Assembly: GCF_000466745.1 (NCBI RefSeq)
Contig: NZ_ANNI01000005.1
Location: 1-38,040 of the forward strand
Direction of reading: 5' to 3'
Source: Campylobacter concisus ATCC 51562
Lineage (GTDB): Bacteria; Campylobacterota; Campylobacteria; Campylobacterales; Campylobacteraceae
Length of the DNA: 38,040 nt
The translations under genes were made by a program, and so were the position numbers. Each line of letters opens with the position of its first letter. Position 1 is the first letter of the stretch. Positions 1-7,843 of the stretch are shown in pieces. The notes under the pieces are model-generated. The model saw nothing but the letters and a program-made list of their open reading frames with translations, was not told the DNA's origin and made no database searches.

Positions 1-70
1 AGATTTTATTGCTGTAATTTGCTTATTAATTCTGTGTGTTTCTTAATATGGTGGCGGGTAGAGAGAGATT
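1..70. repeat. attL: attL core: 70-bp direct repeat, left copy
   Basis: Bases 1-70 are identical to 37971-38040. The repeat contains the 3' end of a tRNA on the minus strand (CCA end at position 52) plus about 50 bp of tRNA-downstream sequence. With a P4-type integrase next to the other copy, this is the left attachment core of an integrated phage. The repeat may extend further left, outside the window. Confidence 0.9.
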
Positions 71-74
71 TGAA
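52..74 (-). pseudogene. Displaced tRNA 3' end, probably tRNA-Ser (T-loop to CCA)
   Basis: On the minus strand this reads T-loop TTCAAAT, T-stem CTCTC, acceptor strand TCTACCC, discriminator G, then CCA. Discriminator G followed by CCA resembles serine tRNAs. Beyond the T-loop the forward strand shows aaatca instead of the ctctc needed to pair the T-stem, so the tRNA is cut here. The functional gene should be at the right end, where the window stops inside the repeat. The serine identity is an inference from the 3' end only. Confidence 0.7.
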
Positions 75-116
75 AAATCAATTCTTACTACATAATAGAC
101 GCCATTTTAAAAATAT

Positions 117-128
117 TAGTCAGCCAAA
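117..128 (+). promoter_or_regulatory. Candidate integrase arm-type site, left
   Basis: TAGTCAGCCAAA also occurs, inverted, at 37824-37835 beside the integrase gene, with a shorter direct copy (ATCAGCCAAA) at 37868-37877. Matching short motifs in the two att arms of a P4-type integrase element are the expected geometry for arm-binding sites. Function is inferred. Confidence 0.5.
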
Positions 129-137
129 AGGTCAGTA

Positions 138-156
138 AAAAAGATATTTTCTTTTT
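138..156. terminator. Weak bidirectional AT-only hairpin after the late operon
   Basis: AAAAAGA / TCTTTTT can pair around a 5-nt loop and gives a U-run in either direction. It lies just past the stop of the last minus-strand gene at 190. The stem has one G:C pair, so termination would be weak. Confidence 0.3.
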
Positions 157-189
157 AAATTTGGTGTATTTTTGAAGAATTATACCATT

Positions 190-1965
190 TTATTTTCGTC
201 CGTTTTTGTTGGCTTGTCTTTCTCTTGATTTTTGCCCTCTGCTTTTTTTGCCAAGTCCAGTTCTTTCACTAGAGTGCGTCCTTCTTCCACTACTATCTCG
301 ATTTAACCGCCCATTACTTGTTGTATATCCAAAGCCAGTGCTGTGATCATTCCAGCCTCTTGTTTTTTGCCCATAACTATCTCTTTGTGAATTCCTTTTT
401 GCTTCAGCTTTTTCTACTGCTTTTTGTTTTTCGATAGCCGTTTTTGCAGCAGCAAGAGCAGCGGCTACTTTTGAAGCAAGCCCATAGTCTATTTTAGCCC
501 CACCAAAACCAACCAAACCCATTGCCTCTACCATGTTGCCTGCTGGAGTATTTGAAAAGCTAAAATTTCCATTCTTATCAACTGACACTCCAAGTCCATT
601 ACCGCCATTTCTCATTATTGATGCAAGCTTTGTGGCAGTGTGTGCCCACTCATTTGAGCCAGTATATGTGTTTTCTCTGGCTGTTGTGTCGGTGCTAGTG
701 TGACCACTCTCTGATGCCCCAACTGGTGCGATATTAAAGGCGTTCAAATCAAAAGCTACTACTTTATCAAGCAGTGATTTTGTTATTTGTTGCGTCGCAC
801 TAAATGCCACATCTGATAGTGTTGTGTCAAAACCAGCATTTTGTAGCGATGTGCGAGTGTTTATCTCGTAGTTTAGCCTGCCTAGGCTATCCATGCGCAT
901 ATTTGTCATTAGCGAGCTTTGCGACCTTATGCTGTCTAGTTTATTACGTGCAAAATTTTGCATTGCTGCTCTTGCTGGATCAAGGCTAGTCAGCGTTTTT
1001 GTGCCAGGTCTGCCGTGTAGCGCATCATCAAATGTTTGTTCCATTTTGTATCCATACAATTGTTTGCCAACTCTTACACCAGTTATATTGCCGTTGTAGT
1101 CAGTTTGTCCTATCACTGCATCAGGTATACCAAACCAACCACTAAACTTATCTTGCATAAACTCGCCAAAGCTCATAGGGCGATCGTAAAAAGCGGTGTT
1201 ACCTACTACTGCATTTAGATCACCACCAAAACCAAAGCTATTATCAAGCCCTACTGCCATCTCAAAAACTTCGGTCACAAGAGCATTGATTAGCCCAGCT
1301 ATCGGAGCTATACCAAGCGGGGATATGGTCGTGCCAAGTGCTGAAAGCGTGTTTTGGATAGCGGCCGAGGTTAGCATGCTTTTCATATTTTGATACATTG
1401 CTTCGGCTACATTCACGGCGTTAAAACGTCCGTTTACGATACCGTCATATAACATACCAGCCAAAGCTTGACCTACTACTCCACCATACATTTTGCCGAC
1501 GTCCTCAGCTAGATTTTCAGCATAGCTATCATTTCTTAGCTCACTTACGAACTCTTTTAGGCTTGTGTAGTCGCCTCTTTGCAAACTAGCAAAGCCGTTG
1601 CCGTCTATTCTGCCAAAGCGGTTATCTCTGTTTGAGTTTTTAGGAGTAGAGAATTTTATTTTAGATACTGCTTCTACGCCGTCCAAGAGTAAATTTATAC
1701 TCGTATCATAGTCGGGTTGATTTATGGCGATTATCATAGGCATTAGCACGTATTCGACAAAATCCTCATTTAGCCCAACTATTGCGCCACTTAAGTTGCC
1801 AGCTTGTGCAATAAAAAAGCTCCTTAGATCAGGAGAAGGCGTGTTAAAAGCAGAATAGCCAAGACTACCTGCTTGATAAAAATCAAACTGGCCACCAGCC
1901 ATAAATTCATAGTCGTCGCCAGTATCCGAGTTTGTTAAATTTAGTATATCGCTTAAGCCGATCAT
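190..1965 (-). CDS. Phage structural-type protein of unknown function, basic C-terminus
   Basis: A 591-residue protein that I do not recognise as a named family. The middle (about residues 160-240) is Ala/Gly/Ile-rich, with amphipathic or weakly hydrophobic helices. The last 80 residues are strongly basic and low-complexity (many K, R, S and N, ending NKNGRK), as in nucleic-acid-contacting tails. It is the last gene of the minus-strand late train and its ATG overlaps the stop of the upstream coiled-coil gene (ATGA). Position after the lysis genes and length suggest a virion or ejection component, but that is inference. No signal peptide or enzyme motif is visible. Confidence 0.75.
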   Translation of the reverse strand: MIGLSDILNLTNSDTGDDYEFMAGGQFDFYQAGSLGYSAFNTPSPDLRSFFIAQAGNLSGAIVGLNEDFVEYVLMPMIIAINQPDYDTSINLLLDGVEAVSKIKFSTPKNSNRDNRFGRIDGNGFASLQRGDYTSLKEFVSELRNDSYAENLAEDVGKMYGGVVGQALAGMLYDGIVNGRFNAVNVAEAMYQNMKSMLTSAAIQNTLSALGTTISPLGIAPIAGLINALVTEVFEMAVGLDNSFGFGGDLNAVVGNTAFYDRPMSFGEFMQDKFSGWFGIPDAVIGQTDYNGNITGVRVGKQLYGYKMEQTFDDALHGRPGTKTLTSLDPARAAMQNFARNKLDSIRSQSSLMTNMRMDSLGRLNYEINTRTSLQNAGFDTTLSDVAFSATQQITKSLLDKVVAFDLNAFNIAPVGASESGHTSTDTTARENTYTGSNEWAHTATKLASIMRNGGNGLGVSVDKNGNFSFSNTPAGNMVEAMGLVGFGGAKIDYGLASKVAAALAAAKTAIEKQKAVEKAEAKRNSQRDSYGQKTRGWNDHSTGFGYTTSNGRLNRDSSGRRTHSSERTGLGKKSRGQKSRERQANKNGRK

Positions 1966-2612
1966 TTCTTTGTCATTGTGAAGTTTTTGTTTTCATCGAT
2001 CGTAATATCATTTTTTATCAAAGCATGCACCATATTAAATAGATATTTTGTCATATCAGACGGCACTATCATTCCGCCAGCTTGATTTTCTGCGATAAAG
2101 TTTCCAAGCACTGACATTGATTTGATTATCCTATTGTCGATTACTTGCCTATCTACTGCGCGCTGCTGGCTCTCTGCTAGTGCTTGCTCTTTTGCTAGTT
2201 TTGCTATTTGAGCACGCAAAAGGTTGTTCTGCTCTTTTAAATTTTCTAGTTTATCCGCCGCTTGAGCCTCTAGCTCGTCATTTTTTAGTTTAGTATTCCT
2301 TGTTTGCTCTTTTATGCCCTCAATGTTTGCATCCATTGCAGCCGCTTGCTTTTCAAGGTTTTTTAATGATAGCTCAAAGCTCAAATCCTGCTGTGTTAGC
2401 TCCAGCCCAGTTTGCATTGCCGTAATGGTAAATTGCGTTGTAATTAGTGGCAGCATTTGAGAAAGCACGTTTATTCTGTGCTGGTTTGGTATTTCGTATT
2501 TCTCAAAACAATCATCAAGATATTTTAGTGTTTCTTGATATGGTGTATCGGCTCCAATGCTTAATTTTAATAATTCTTTCGTTCTTTCTAAATATGCGTT
2601 TTTAAAGTCCAT
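1962..2612 (-). CDS. Coiled-coil phage protein, probable virion component
   Basis: A 216-residue, mostly helical protein. Residues about 75-160 are a long heptad-like region rich in E, K, Q, A and L, consistent with a coiled coil. No catalytic motif is seen. It is coupled to both neighbours: its start overlaps the end of the 88-residue coiled-coil gene by 11 bp, and its stop overlaps the next start as ATGA. Co-transcription with the 591-residue gene suggests the two work together in the particle, but the role is unknown. Confidence 0.75.
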   Translation of the reverse strand: MDFKNAYLERTKELLKLSIGADTPYQETLKYLDDCFEKYEIPNQHRINVLSQMLPLITTQFTITAMQTGLELTQQDLSFELSLKNLEKQAAAMDANIEGIKEQTRNTKLKNDELEAQAADKLENLKEQNNLLRAQIAKLAKEQALAESQQRAVDRQVIDNRIIKSMSVLGNFIAENQAGGMIVPSDMTKYLFNMVHALIKNDITIDENKNFTMTKK

Positions 2613-2868
2613 TGTCTTTTCTCTCCAGTCTAGTTACTTTCATTCTTTGTAAATTTAGGTCTGTTTTTATGTCACCTATGGCCGTTTTTAGCCCATTTGT
2701 TTCTATTGCACCAACTCTTGAACTAAGCGAGTTAATAGCGTTGTTTAAATCACCTGATAAGCTTCTTAGCGCCATATCTTCACTTTCTAGGTTACTGATC
2801 TTATTCGTAATTATTTGTAGTTGTGCTTTTATTTCATCGATCTCAGCGCCTAAATTTCTTTCAGCCAT
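2602..2868 (-). CDS. Small coiled-coil protein
   Basis: An 88-residue protein with continuous heptad spacing of I, L and V along nearly its full length and no cysteines or membrane segment. Its ATG shares a base with the endolysin stop (TAATG). It may be a trimeric or dimeric connector in the tail or a regulator of lysis; the sequence does not decide. It looks like a real gene because of the chained overlaps and codon use. Confidence 0.7.
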   Translation of the reverse strand: MAERNLGAEIDEIKAQLQIITNKISNLESEDMALRSLSGDLNNAINSLSSRVGAIETNGLKTAIGDIKTDLNLQRMKVTRLERKDNGL

Positions 2869-3422
2869 TACACACTCCTCGCTCTATTCTCCCAGCCGCT
2901 TTTATAAATATAATATGCCGGTTTTGCTTTTACTAAATTTCTATAATAGGTGATCTCTGCTCTATCAAAATCAACGTCAAAGGCTCGCTCGTCGTAGTTA
3001 TTTAATGCTTTAAGAGTCAGAGTACCCATAATACCATCCACCACCACACCTAAAAGCCTTTGTAAAACCCTGACTGCTGGCACTGTATCTACGTTTACAC
3101 CAAAAACAAAGAGTTCACACGCTTTTAATTTACTATCTACCTCGTCAAGCCTCATTTTGTCCCAAAATTCTTTTTTATAAAATATTTTTACTTTTTCAAT
3201 TAATGCATCATCATTAAAAAGTGCGACGCTAGCCTTTTCAAGATCGCCGTATGCGTTGATAGCTTCTCTAACTTGCCCCCAGCCTTGCCAGTTTGGGTGG
3301 GCGTCTTCATAAATACCCATAAATGTTAAGCCTTTCTCGTTTGGGTTTTTGTGTAGGGCGTTTTTAGGGCTATTAAATTCTAGGCTCATTAATGTATAAA
3401 ATGCGTTAGTAAAGTTTTTCAT
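2868..3422 (-). CDS. Endolysin, glycoside hydrolase 108 type with peptidoglycan-binding domain
   Basis: A 184-residue peptidoglycan hydrolase that would cut host cell wall at the end of infection. The N-terminal part resembles GH108 (ZliS-type) enzymes, with candidate catalytic Glu15 in a LEFNSP context where the family usually has EGG, followed by a LTFMGI segment. Residues about 113-140 are a PG_binding_3-type motif (AVRVLQRLLG, then VDGIMGTLTLKAL). There is no signal peptide, so it fits holin-dependent release. The holin lies immediately upstream and the spanins are two genes further. The catalytic assignment is by family resemblance. Confidence 0.87.
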   Translation of the reverse strand: MKNFTNAFYTLMSLEFNSPKNALHKNPNEKGLTFMGIYEDAHPNWQGWGQVREAINAYGDLEKASVALFNDDALIEKVKIFYKKEFWDKMRLDEVDSKLKACELFVFGVNVDTVPAVRVLQRLLGVVVDGIMGTLTLKALNNYDERAFDVDFDRAEITYYRNLVKAKPAYYIYKSGWENRARSV

Positions 3423-3433
3423 TTTTTTATCCT

Positions 3434-3790
3434 TTAAAAATTTAAATCTTTAGGCGGCTTAGGCGAGAAGTCATCATAATCGCCAAAACTACTAATCTTT
3501 TTATCTATTACTTTATCAACCACAGCGCGTATCCACGCTGTTCCACGCCAAGAAAAAAAGCCGCCGACTGCAAGACTAAAGCGATCATTATTATTTGTAA
3601 AAAATGATGCTATTTCAAAAAATATCCAGCAAATAAAGCCTGAGCTAATAGTATCAACTATAAAATTTACTACTTTACGCTCTCTATTTATAGTTTGTTC
3701 TTTGTTGTTTATAGATCCTAGCGCTCCACCTAGAAGGCCGACAACTACAACCCAAAAATAAATACCTAATTTGCTGACAAGATCCTCCAT
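3434..3790 (-). CDS. Holin, LydA-like
   Basis: A 118-residue membrane protein. Predicted membrane segments lie at about residues 8-25, 43-65 and 70-88, and the C-terminal tail is charged and proline-containing. The size, the order holin then endolysin, and the pattern of hydrophobic segments with a GG-containing first helix match LydA-type phage holins. It would form inner-membrane lesions that release the GH108 endolysin. The gene sits 11 bp upstream of the endolysin. Family assignment is by resemblance. Confidence 0.75.
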   Translation of the reverse strand: MEDLVSKLGIYFWVVVVGLLGGALGSINNKEQTINRERKVVNFIVDTISSGFICWIFFEIASFFTNNNDRFSLAVGGFFSWRGTAWIRAVVDKVIDKKISSFGDYDDFSPKPPKDLNF

Positions 3791-3804
3791 TATCCGCTCT
3801 TTTT

Positions 3805-3912
3805 TTAAAATTTATATGTAAAAATATACATTATTAGGACGGATAATATTATTTCTACTACAACCATCTTATTTAGCCAAAATTTCTTAGTACTTTTTAT
3901 GATCGCTTCCAT
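3805..3912 (-). CDS. 35-residue single-pass membrane micro-protein in the lysis cassette
   Basis: ATG at 3912 preceded by an AAGGATG ribosome site. The product starts MEAIIKSTKKFWLNKM, then has one hydrophobic helix (VVVEIILSVLIMYIFTY) and ends KF. It lies exactly between Rz1 and the holin with 14-15 bp gaps, filling what would otherwise be an empty 137-bp gap in a gene-dense operon. It could be a pinholin-like or antiholin-like partner. Function is inferred from place and topology only. Confidence 0.6.
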   Translation of the reverse strand: MEAIIKSTKKFWLNKMVVVEIILSVLIMYIFTYKF

Positions 3913-3927
3913 TTACACATCCTTATA

Positions 3928-4191
3928 TTATTTTTGTCCATCCCTTTTTCTTTCGTATTCTTTTATAGCTTCTAAGTTTTTTACGCACTTCTCATAACCA
4001 CTATAAACATCTATTAATAACACTCCAGCATCACTTTGATTTGTTACATTTCTATCTGCGATGATAGGTGCTTCAAGCAAGTGGTTGGGTATCTTGTCAT
4101 ACTTATTTGCTACTTCCTTGCTTACGCAGCCCATCAAGCACATAAGATACGCTAAGGTTAAGAGCGTTAGACATATCCTTTTTATCTTCAT
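3928..4191 (-). CDS. Outer-membrane spanin lipoprotein (Rz1-like)
   Basis: An 87-residue protein with a lipoprotein signal: basic start MKIKR, hydrophobic core, and lipobox LMGC with lipidated Cys22. The remainder is short and periplasmic. The ATG lies inside the Rz-like gene in another frame, with AAAGGG upstream, reproducing the overlapping Rz/Rz1 arrangement. It would pair with the inner spanin to fuse inner and outer membranes in the last step of lysis. Confidence 0.85.
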   Translation of the reverse strand: MKIKRICLTLLTLAYLMCLMGCVSKEVANKYDKIPNHLLEAPIIADRNVTNQSDAGVLLIDVYSGYEKCVKNLEAIKEYERKRDGQK

Positions 4192-4453
4192 TTAGCACCC
4201 TTTCTTTAACTTTATTTGCTTTTATCTCTATTACTTGTCTTTGTTTGCTAGCTTTTTCTATAACATCAAGCTTAAGAGAGATGAGCCTATCTTGCTCGTT
4301 TATCTCATCTTTTAGATTTTGGTTCATCTCATCACTAGACTTTAGCCTCTCCTTTGTGACACTTAGCTCATTGTCTAAGCTTTGATACCTATACCCAAGA
4401 AATAGGGTAGTTAGTAGCAAGAAGCCACTAAGATATAAACTAGGGCTTAGCAT
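4103..4453 (-). CDS. Inner-membrane spanin (Rz-like)
   Basis: A 116-residue protein from the ATG at 4453 (MLSPSLYL), chosen over the upstream ATG at 4498 because GGGAG lies just before it and it begins directly with a signal-anchor. One N-terminal membrane helix (residues about 5-20) is followed by a long periplasmic coiled coil rich in E, K, L and Q. Its 3' 89 bp overlap the Rz1-like gene in a different frame. It is the classic i-spanin design. Confidence 0.82.
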   Translation of the reverse strand: MLSPSLYLSGFLLLTTLFLGYRYQSLDNELSVTKERLKSSDEMNQNLKDEINEQDRLISLKLDVIEKASKQRQVIEIKANKVKERVLNEDKKDMSNALNLSVSYVLDGLRKQGSSK

Positions 4454-5084
4454 TATTACTCCCTCGCACCCTTTTAAATGGATTAATACCCCATACACTT
4501 TTTAAAAATGTCTTGTCGTCTGGCTGCATAAACGTATCTTTGTTGTATTCGTTCATCTCTGCCACGTCGAGCAATTTCCAGCCGACATAGATACGACAAT
4601 AAAAGCCACTTAAAAAGCCTTTGTATCGTATCGTTTTGAAAAGTCCAAAACGAGTGCGACCATCTTTAAGTTTGCAAGTAACTTTACAAAAAGCACTTAT
4701 CACCCCACCATTACTTGTTACTCTTGGGTTACCTTGAGTGATTACGCTTGATGGCTCTATCTCGCTCACTTTTACGCCGTTTATTCTACTTGAAAAGTAG
4801 CCGATACGATTTCTATATAGCCACCTAAGACGTGCAAAATACGTCCTATTTTTGCCATTTGGGTAGTGCTCTTTACGCCAACCACTATCGCCATTTATCG
4901 CAGAGTTTTCGCCGTCGTATAGATCGCTAGCGTCCTCAAAGTATCGCGCCCACTTTGGCAAATGCTCACTATTTTTATCGCAAAATAGTAGAGCGATAGG
5001 TACTATTAAATAGCCAAGTATCTCGAGCGGTAGCTCAACGGCCATAATGGCTAGGAGTTGCAAAAGCTCTTTAAATTTAAGCAT
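4440..5084 (-). CDS. Conserved phage protein, DUF7338-like, N-terminal membrane segments
   Basis: A 214-residue protein with two hydrophobic segments in the first 35 residues, then a soluble domain rich in W, R and Y (LRWLYRNRIGYFSSR, later GFYCRIYVGWKLLD). I recognise the pattern from phage proteins found next to lysis genes, of the DUF7338 type; this is a resemblance, not a proof. It ends 14 bp inside the spanin start and begins one base overlapped (TAATG) with a 45-residue cysteine protein. Role unknown; a membrane-linked lysis or exclusion role is possible. Confidence 0.7.
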   Translation of the reverse strand: MLKFKELLQLLAIMAVELPLEILGYLIVPIALLFCDKNSEHLPKWARYFEDASDLYDGENSAINGDSGWRKEHYPNGKNRTYFARLRWLYRNRIGYFSSRINGVKVSEIEPSSVITQGNPRVTSNGGVISAFCKVTCKLKDGRTRFGLFKTIRYKGFLSGFYCRIYVGWKLLDVAEMNEYNKDTFMQPDDKTFLKSVWGINPFKRVRGSNNAKP

Positions 5085-5221
5085 TACTCATCCTTTTTGT
5101 CTTTTGGTTTTTCTTGCTCTTTTGCTTTATAGTTAGGGCTTTTAGGACATCCCTCCCAAGTGCAATTCCCATCTTTAAGCTTGCTCGCACACACTTCACA
5201 TCTTTTTACTCTTGCTCTCAT
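5084..5221 (-). CDS. 45-residue four-cysteine micro-protein (zinc-ribbon-like)
   Basis: The product begins MRARVKRCEVCASK and has cysteines at 8, 11, 20 and 25 (C-x2-C then C-x4-C), with a highly charged K/E/D tail. The spacing suggests a small zinc-binding knuckle. Its start overlaps the previous stop as ATGA and its stop overlaps the next start as TAATG, which strongly supports translation as part of the operon. Function unknown. Confidence 0.7.
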   Translation of the reverse strand: MRARVKRCEVCASKLKDGNCTWEGCPKSPNYKAKEQEKPKDKKDE

Positions 5222-5484
5222 TTCTTATCCTTTTTATTTGGTCTAGTTTTCACAATATCCGTAAATTCATCGCCGCTCAAATACCAGAATGGCTTCTTGC
5301 CATCTTCGTACTGAAACCTGCTAAAGTCATCTGGATGCGTTGCCAGATGACTAAACACTCTTAAAATGTTTGTCATATTGCTATTGTCCCAGCCCTCGCA
5401 TTTTCTAGCACGTAGAAAGATCACGACAGGGCATAGCAAAACACCTACAATTAGCGACAATACGCAGATTATTATGTAACTCAC
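5218..5484 (-). CDS. Small membrane-anchored phage protein
   Basis: An 88-residue protein. The N-terminal 24 residues form one membrane helix (MSYIIICVLSLIVGVLL). The rest is soluble and includes FWYLSGDEFTDIVKTRP, a segment that looks conserved among phage proteins near tail or lysis genes. The start overlaps the upstream stop (ATGA). No catalytic motif. Function unknown. Confidence 0.68.
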   Translation of the reverse strand: MSYIIICVLSLIVGVLLCPVVIFLRARKCEGWDNSNMTNILRVFSHLATHPDDFSRFQYEDGKKPFWYLSGDEFTDIVKTRPNKKDKK

Positions 5485-5924
5485 TTTAGCCCCTCTCTTT
5501 GAATTATTAATTCCTTATATTCATTTCGCAAGCTCTCCAGTGCAGCAGTGTTCCCGATAAACAATGCGTGCCTAATATGATTCTCGCACTCACTTATATC
5601 AGCTTCAATTTCTGCCAGCTGTTTAGCTTTTTCGTCTACCTTTGGCTCTTTGTTTAGCCCCTTTTCTTGTCCTAGTTCGGTTATGGTCACGACATTATTG
5701 TCGTTACCATAATAAGTTTTGCCTCGCTCGTCTTTGATTTGCTCCCACTTGCCATTAGTAAAAATATTTGCGTAACCAGCTTTTGGCTCAGTTGGTGCGA
5801 TCTGCGTTGCGTTTGGTGGCATTAGATAGATTGTTTCGCCCTTGCTACTTGCTAGTGGATCTATCTGTGCTTCTGCCTCGTATAAATATTCGTTATTTTT
5901 GGTGTCATAGATATAAATTTTCAT
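5481..5924 (-). CDS. Tail fibre assembly-like protein
   Basis: A 147-residue protein directly downstream of the tail fibre. The N-terminal half has the look of tail-fibre-assembly/chaperone proteins: a short beta-rich MKIYIYDTKNNEYLYEAEA start, a PPNATQIAPTEPKAGYAN stretch, then WEQIKDERGKTYYG. The C-terminal half (about 95-147) is a helical E/A/L-rich segment. It probably helps fold or attach the fibre, by analogy with Tfa-type proteins. Confidence 0.72.
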   Translation of the reverse strand: MKIYIYDTKNNEYLYEAEAQIDPLASSKGETIYLMPPNATQIAPTEPKAGYANIFTNGKWEQIKDERGKTYYGNDNNVVTITELGQEKGLNKEPKVDEKAKQLAEIEADISECENHIRHALFIGNTAALESLRNEYKELIIQREGLK

Positions 5925-5933
5925 AAGTTGCTC

Positions 5934-7343
5934 CTAGTATTTTATTAACACGACTACCGCCATATTGTAGGGGCGTGTTTCATTGCCACCAGTGATACCT
6001 GATTTTAGATAGCTATTTTGCCCAACAAAGCCACCCGTCCCACCATTATTTGATTGCCCTACACCTGGCTGCTGACCGATGCCATGTGAGTGAGCTTTAA
6101 ATTCGTCTTGTTGTGCTACACCAAGAGCGGCTGCGTTACCGCCAGTGCCACGCATGAATTTTCCATCACTAAAGTTTGGCAATAAGAATTTATCGCCACT
6201 TTTTCCATATGTGTATCCGATCACTTCAAAAAGCGCGGAGTATGTATTTTTGTCAAGTGCTGAGCCGTCACAACGTAAAAAGCCGTTTGGGATATTTGAG
6301 TTTGAACTGTATAAAAGGTAGCTTCCGACTGGTATAGCTTTTTGTAGCTCAGTTTTTAGAGCAAATTTGTTATCGCTTTCTTGTTTGGTGTATGTGTCTA
6401 TTTTTGGAAGCTGACTATTTGGGACTTTACCACTATTATCTAATGTAGCCAGCCCATTAGCCACTCCTTTTAAGTTACTTGCTATTTTATCCTTTAGACT
6501 ATTTGAAAGGCTATTTAGTCCGCTATTTAAAGAGGTCTCTAGTGTACTTATGCTTTGAGATAAAGTATTATACTTGCTTGTGCTTTCAATTTTTAGCTCG
6601 AAGACATCACTGCTCTTACCATTAAGTGTGGTGGCATTTATATCAGGTAGTAGCTCTGATTTTATCTTGCCATTTTCTAGTGAAACATAATTGTTTTTCT
6701 CACTAGCATCTAATTTTGCTACAAGCAAGCTATCAATTTTTACGCTTGAATAAGTTGTTGTTACGCTTGCACTAGTGTCGTTTATTAGTCCGTTTGTGCT
6801 TATTTTTTCAAGGGATTTTTTTAGCTCAAGCAGTGTTGTTTTTAAAGCATCTAATTCAGTAAATTTATTTTGAGAATTAGCCAATGTTTCAAGCGCTGTT
6901 TGAGCCTTTTGCTCTATTGGCTTGATTATTTCTAAAATAGATTTTGCATCAGCTAATAGATCACTTGTTTTATTAATTTTTTCTACATTGCTGGCGATAA
7001 ATGCAAAATTGCTTAGTGCAGTATTATTTTTACTATCGAAATCTGCCTTTTTCTCATCAAAATCTGCCTTATCATTTCTAAAAGTGCTAAGATTGGTGTC
7101 AAAATTTTGTTTTTTCTCGTCAAAATCTGTTTTTTTAGAGATAAGCTCTGTGTTTATGTTTTCAACCGCCACTTTAACATCTTGTAGCGTCACTATTTGT
7201 TGTTTTGTTAGAGTATTTGCGTCTTTTATTTCGCTTATATTTATTTGGCTTATTGCTGTTTCTAGCTCAGTTATTTGAGAGAGCAAGAATTTTAATGCTT
7301 CTAGTGTTCTATTGCCAAGCTTTAATTCCTCTATCGTTACCAT
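5934..7343 (-). CDS. Tail fibre with C-terminal collar domain
   Basis: A 469-residue receptor-binding fibre. Residues 1-330 are largely heptad-repeat, coiled-coil sequence (many K, D, F, L, N and S, and repeats such as KKADFDSK). Residues about 340-469 form a phage tail collar domain: VGSYLLYSS, NGFLRCDGSALD, YGKSGDKFLLPNFSDG, and the ending GGNETRPYNMAVVVLIKY. It would trimerise and mediate host recognition. It is followed directly by its assembly protein. It is the only fibre gene seen, consistent with a short-tailed virion. Confidence 0.9.
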   Translation of the reverse strand: MVTIEELKLGNRTLEALKFLLSQITELETAISQINISEIKDANTLTKQQIVTLQDVKVAVENINTELISKKTDFDEKKQNFDTNLSTFRNDKADFDEKKADFDSKNNTALSNFAFIASNVEKINKTSDLLADAKSILEIIKPIEQKAQTALETLANSQNKFTELDALKTTLLELKKSLEKISTNGLINDTSASVTTTYSSVKIDSLLVAKLDASEKNNYVSLENGKIKSELLPDINATTLNGKSSDVFELKIESTSKYNTLSQSISTLETSLNSGLNSLSNSLKDKIASNLKGVANGLATLDNSGKVPNSQLPKIDTYTKQESDNKFALKTELQKAIPVGSYLLYSSNSNIPNGFLRCDGSALDKNTYSALFEVIGYTYGKSGDKFLLPNFSDGKFMRGTGGNAAALGVAQQDEFKAHSHGIGQQPGVGQSNNGGTGGFVGQNSYLKSGITGGNETRPYNMAVVVLIKY

Positions 7344-7471
7344 TGTTTAGCCCTTATAGTTTCTTTAGTCTTTTTTAGTTTTTCAGCTAGTTCTGTAAAA
7401 AAACGCAAAAGGTCTATCTTGCTTAAATCTCTTGCGTTTTCCAAAACTCTTATAAATTCATAGTCTGTCAT
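7337..7471 (-). CDS. 44-residue helical micro-protein between fibre and adaptor genes
   Basis: ATG at 7471; product MTDYEFIRVLENARDLSK and onward, ending RAKQW. It fills the 115-bp gap between the fibre and the 127-residue gene, overlapping both (14 bp and 7 bp). It is helical and charged, without membrane segments. The ribosome site (GATGAG inside the upstream gene) is weak, so translation likely depends on coupling. Function unknown. Confidence 0.5.
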   Translation of the reverse strand: MTDYEFIRVLENARDLSKIDLLRFFTELAEKLKKTKETIRAKQW

Positions 7472-7841
7472 AATCGCTCATCTCGTTTGCGTTGTAGTCT
7501 GCTATCGCTTCAAGTGTTAGCGTGCGAAAATAAGTGTCTTTGTTGATCAAAAAAGCCACATAGTTGATTACTGCATAGCTCAAAGCTTCGTCTATTTGTA
7601 AATGCTCTTTTGGATCACTAAAATTTGGTACGTCTGGCACGCAAATGAAAGTTTGTTTATCAATATTCCTATAAGGCCTTTCTTCGCCCCCAAAATGCCT
7701 TAGTAAAATAGTAGGTACACACTTATCACAGCAAAAAAGCATAGCCTCTAAGAATAGTGAGCCAAGAATATCATCAGCAGGGAGCTTAACCCCTGCTGTC
7801 GTTTTAAAGCTCAAATGTTTTTTGGCTTCAGTGCAAAGCAT
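7458..7841 (-). CDS. Putative head-tail adaptor or tail protein
   Basis: A 127-residue protein between the capsid gene and the fibre, the usual place for a head-completion or short-tail adaptor. It has a mainly helical composition and several cysteines (CCDKC near residues 37-41). No family was recognised with confidence. It starts 3 bp after the capsid stop. Assignment rests on context. Confidence 0.55.
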   Translation of the reverse strand: MLCTEAKKHLSFKTTAGVKLPADDILGSLFLEAMLFCCDKCVPTILLRHFGGEERPYRNIDKQTFICVPDVPNFSDPKEHLQIDEALSYAVINYVAFLINKDTYFRTLTLEAIADYNANEMSDYDRL

Positions 7842-7843
7842 TG

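Larger units (their letters stand above)
71..189. other. Non-coding left-end arm of the prophage
   Basis: AT-rich stretch between attL and the last late gene. I see no gene. It holds a possible integrase arm-type site (117-128) and a weak AT-rich hairpin (138-156). Confidence 0.6.

Noticed and set aside
2612-2953. Long plus-strand frame opposite the coiled-coil genes
   Set aside because: It is antisense to two well-supported overlapped genes, has no ribosome site and has a shadow-like hydrophobic, Ser-rich composition.
5934-7343. Phase-variable or invertible tail fibre
   Set aside because: No homopolymeric G tract, inverted repeat pair or dedicated invertase was seen around the gene.
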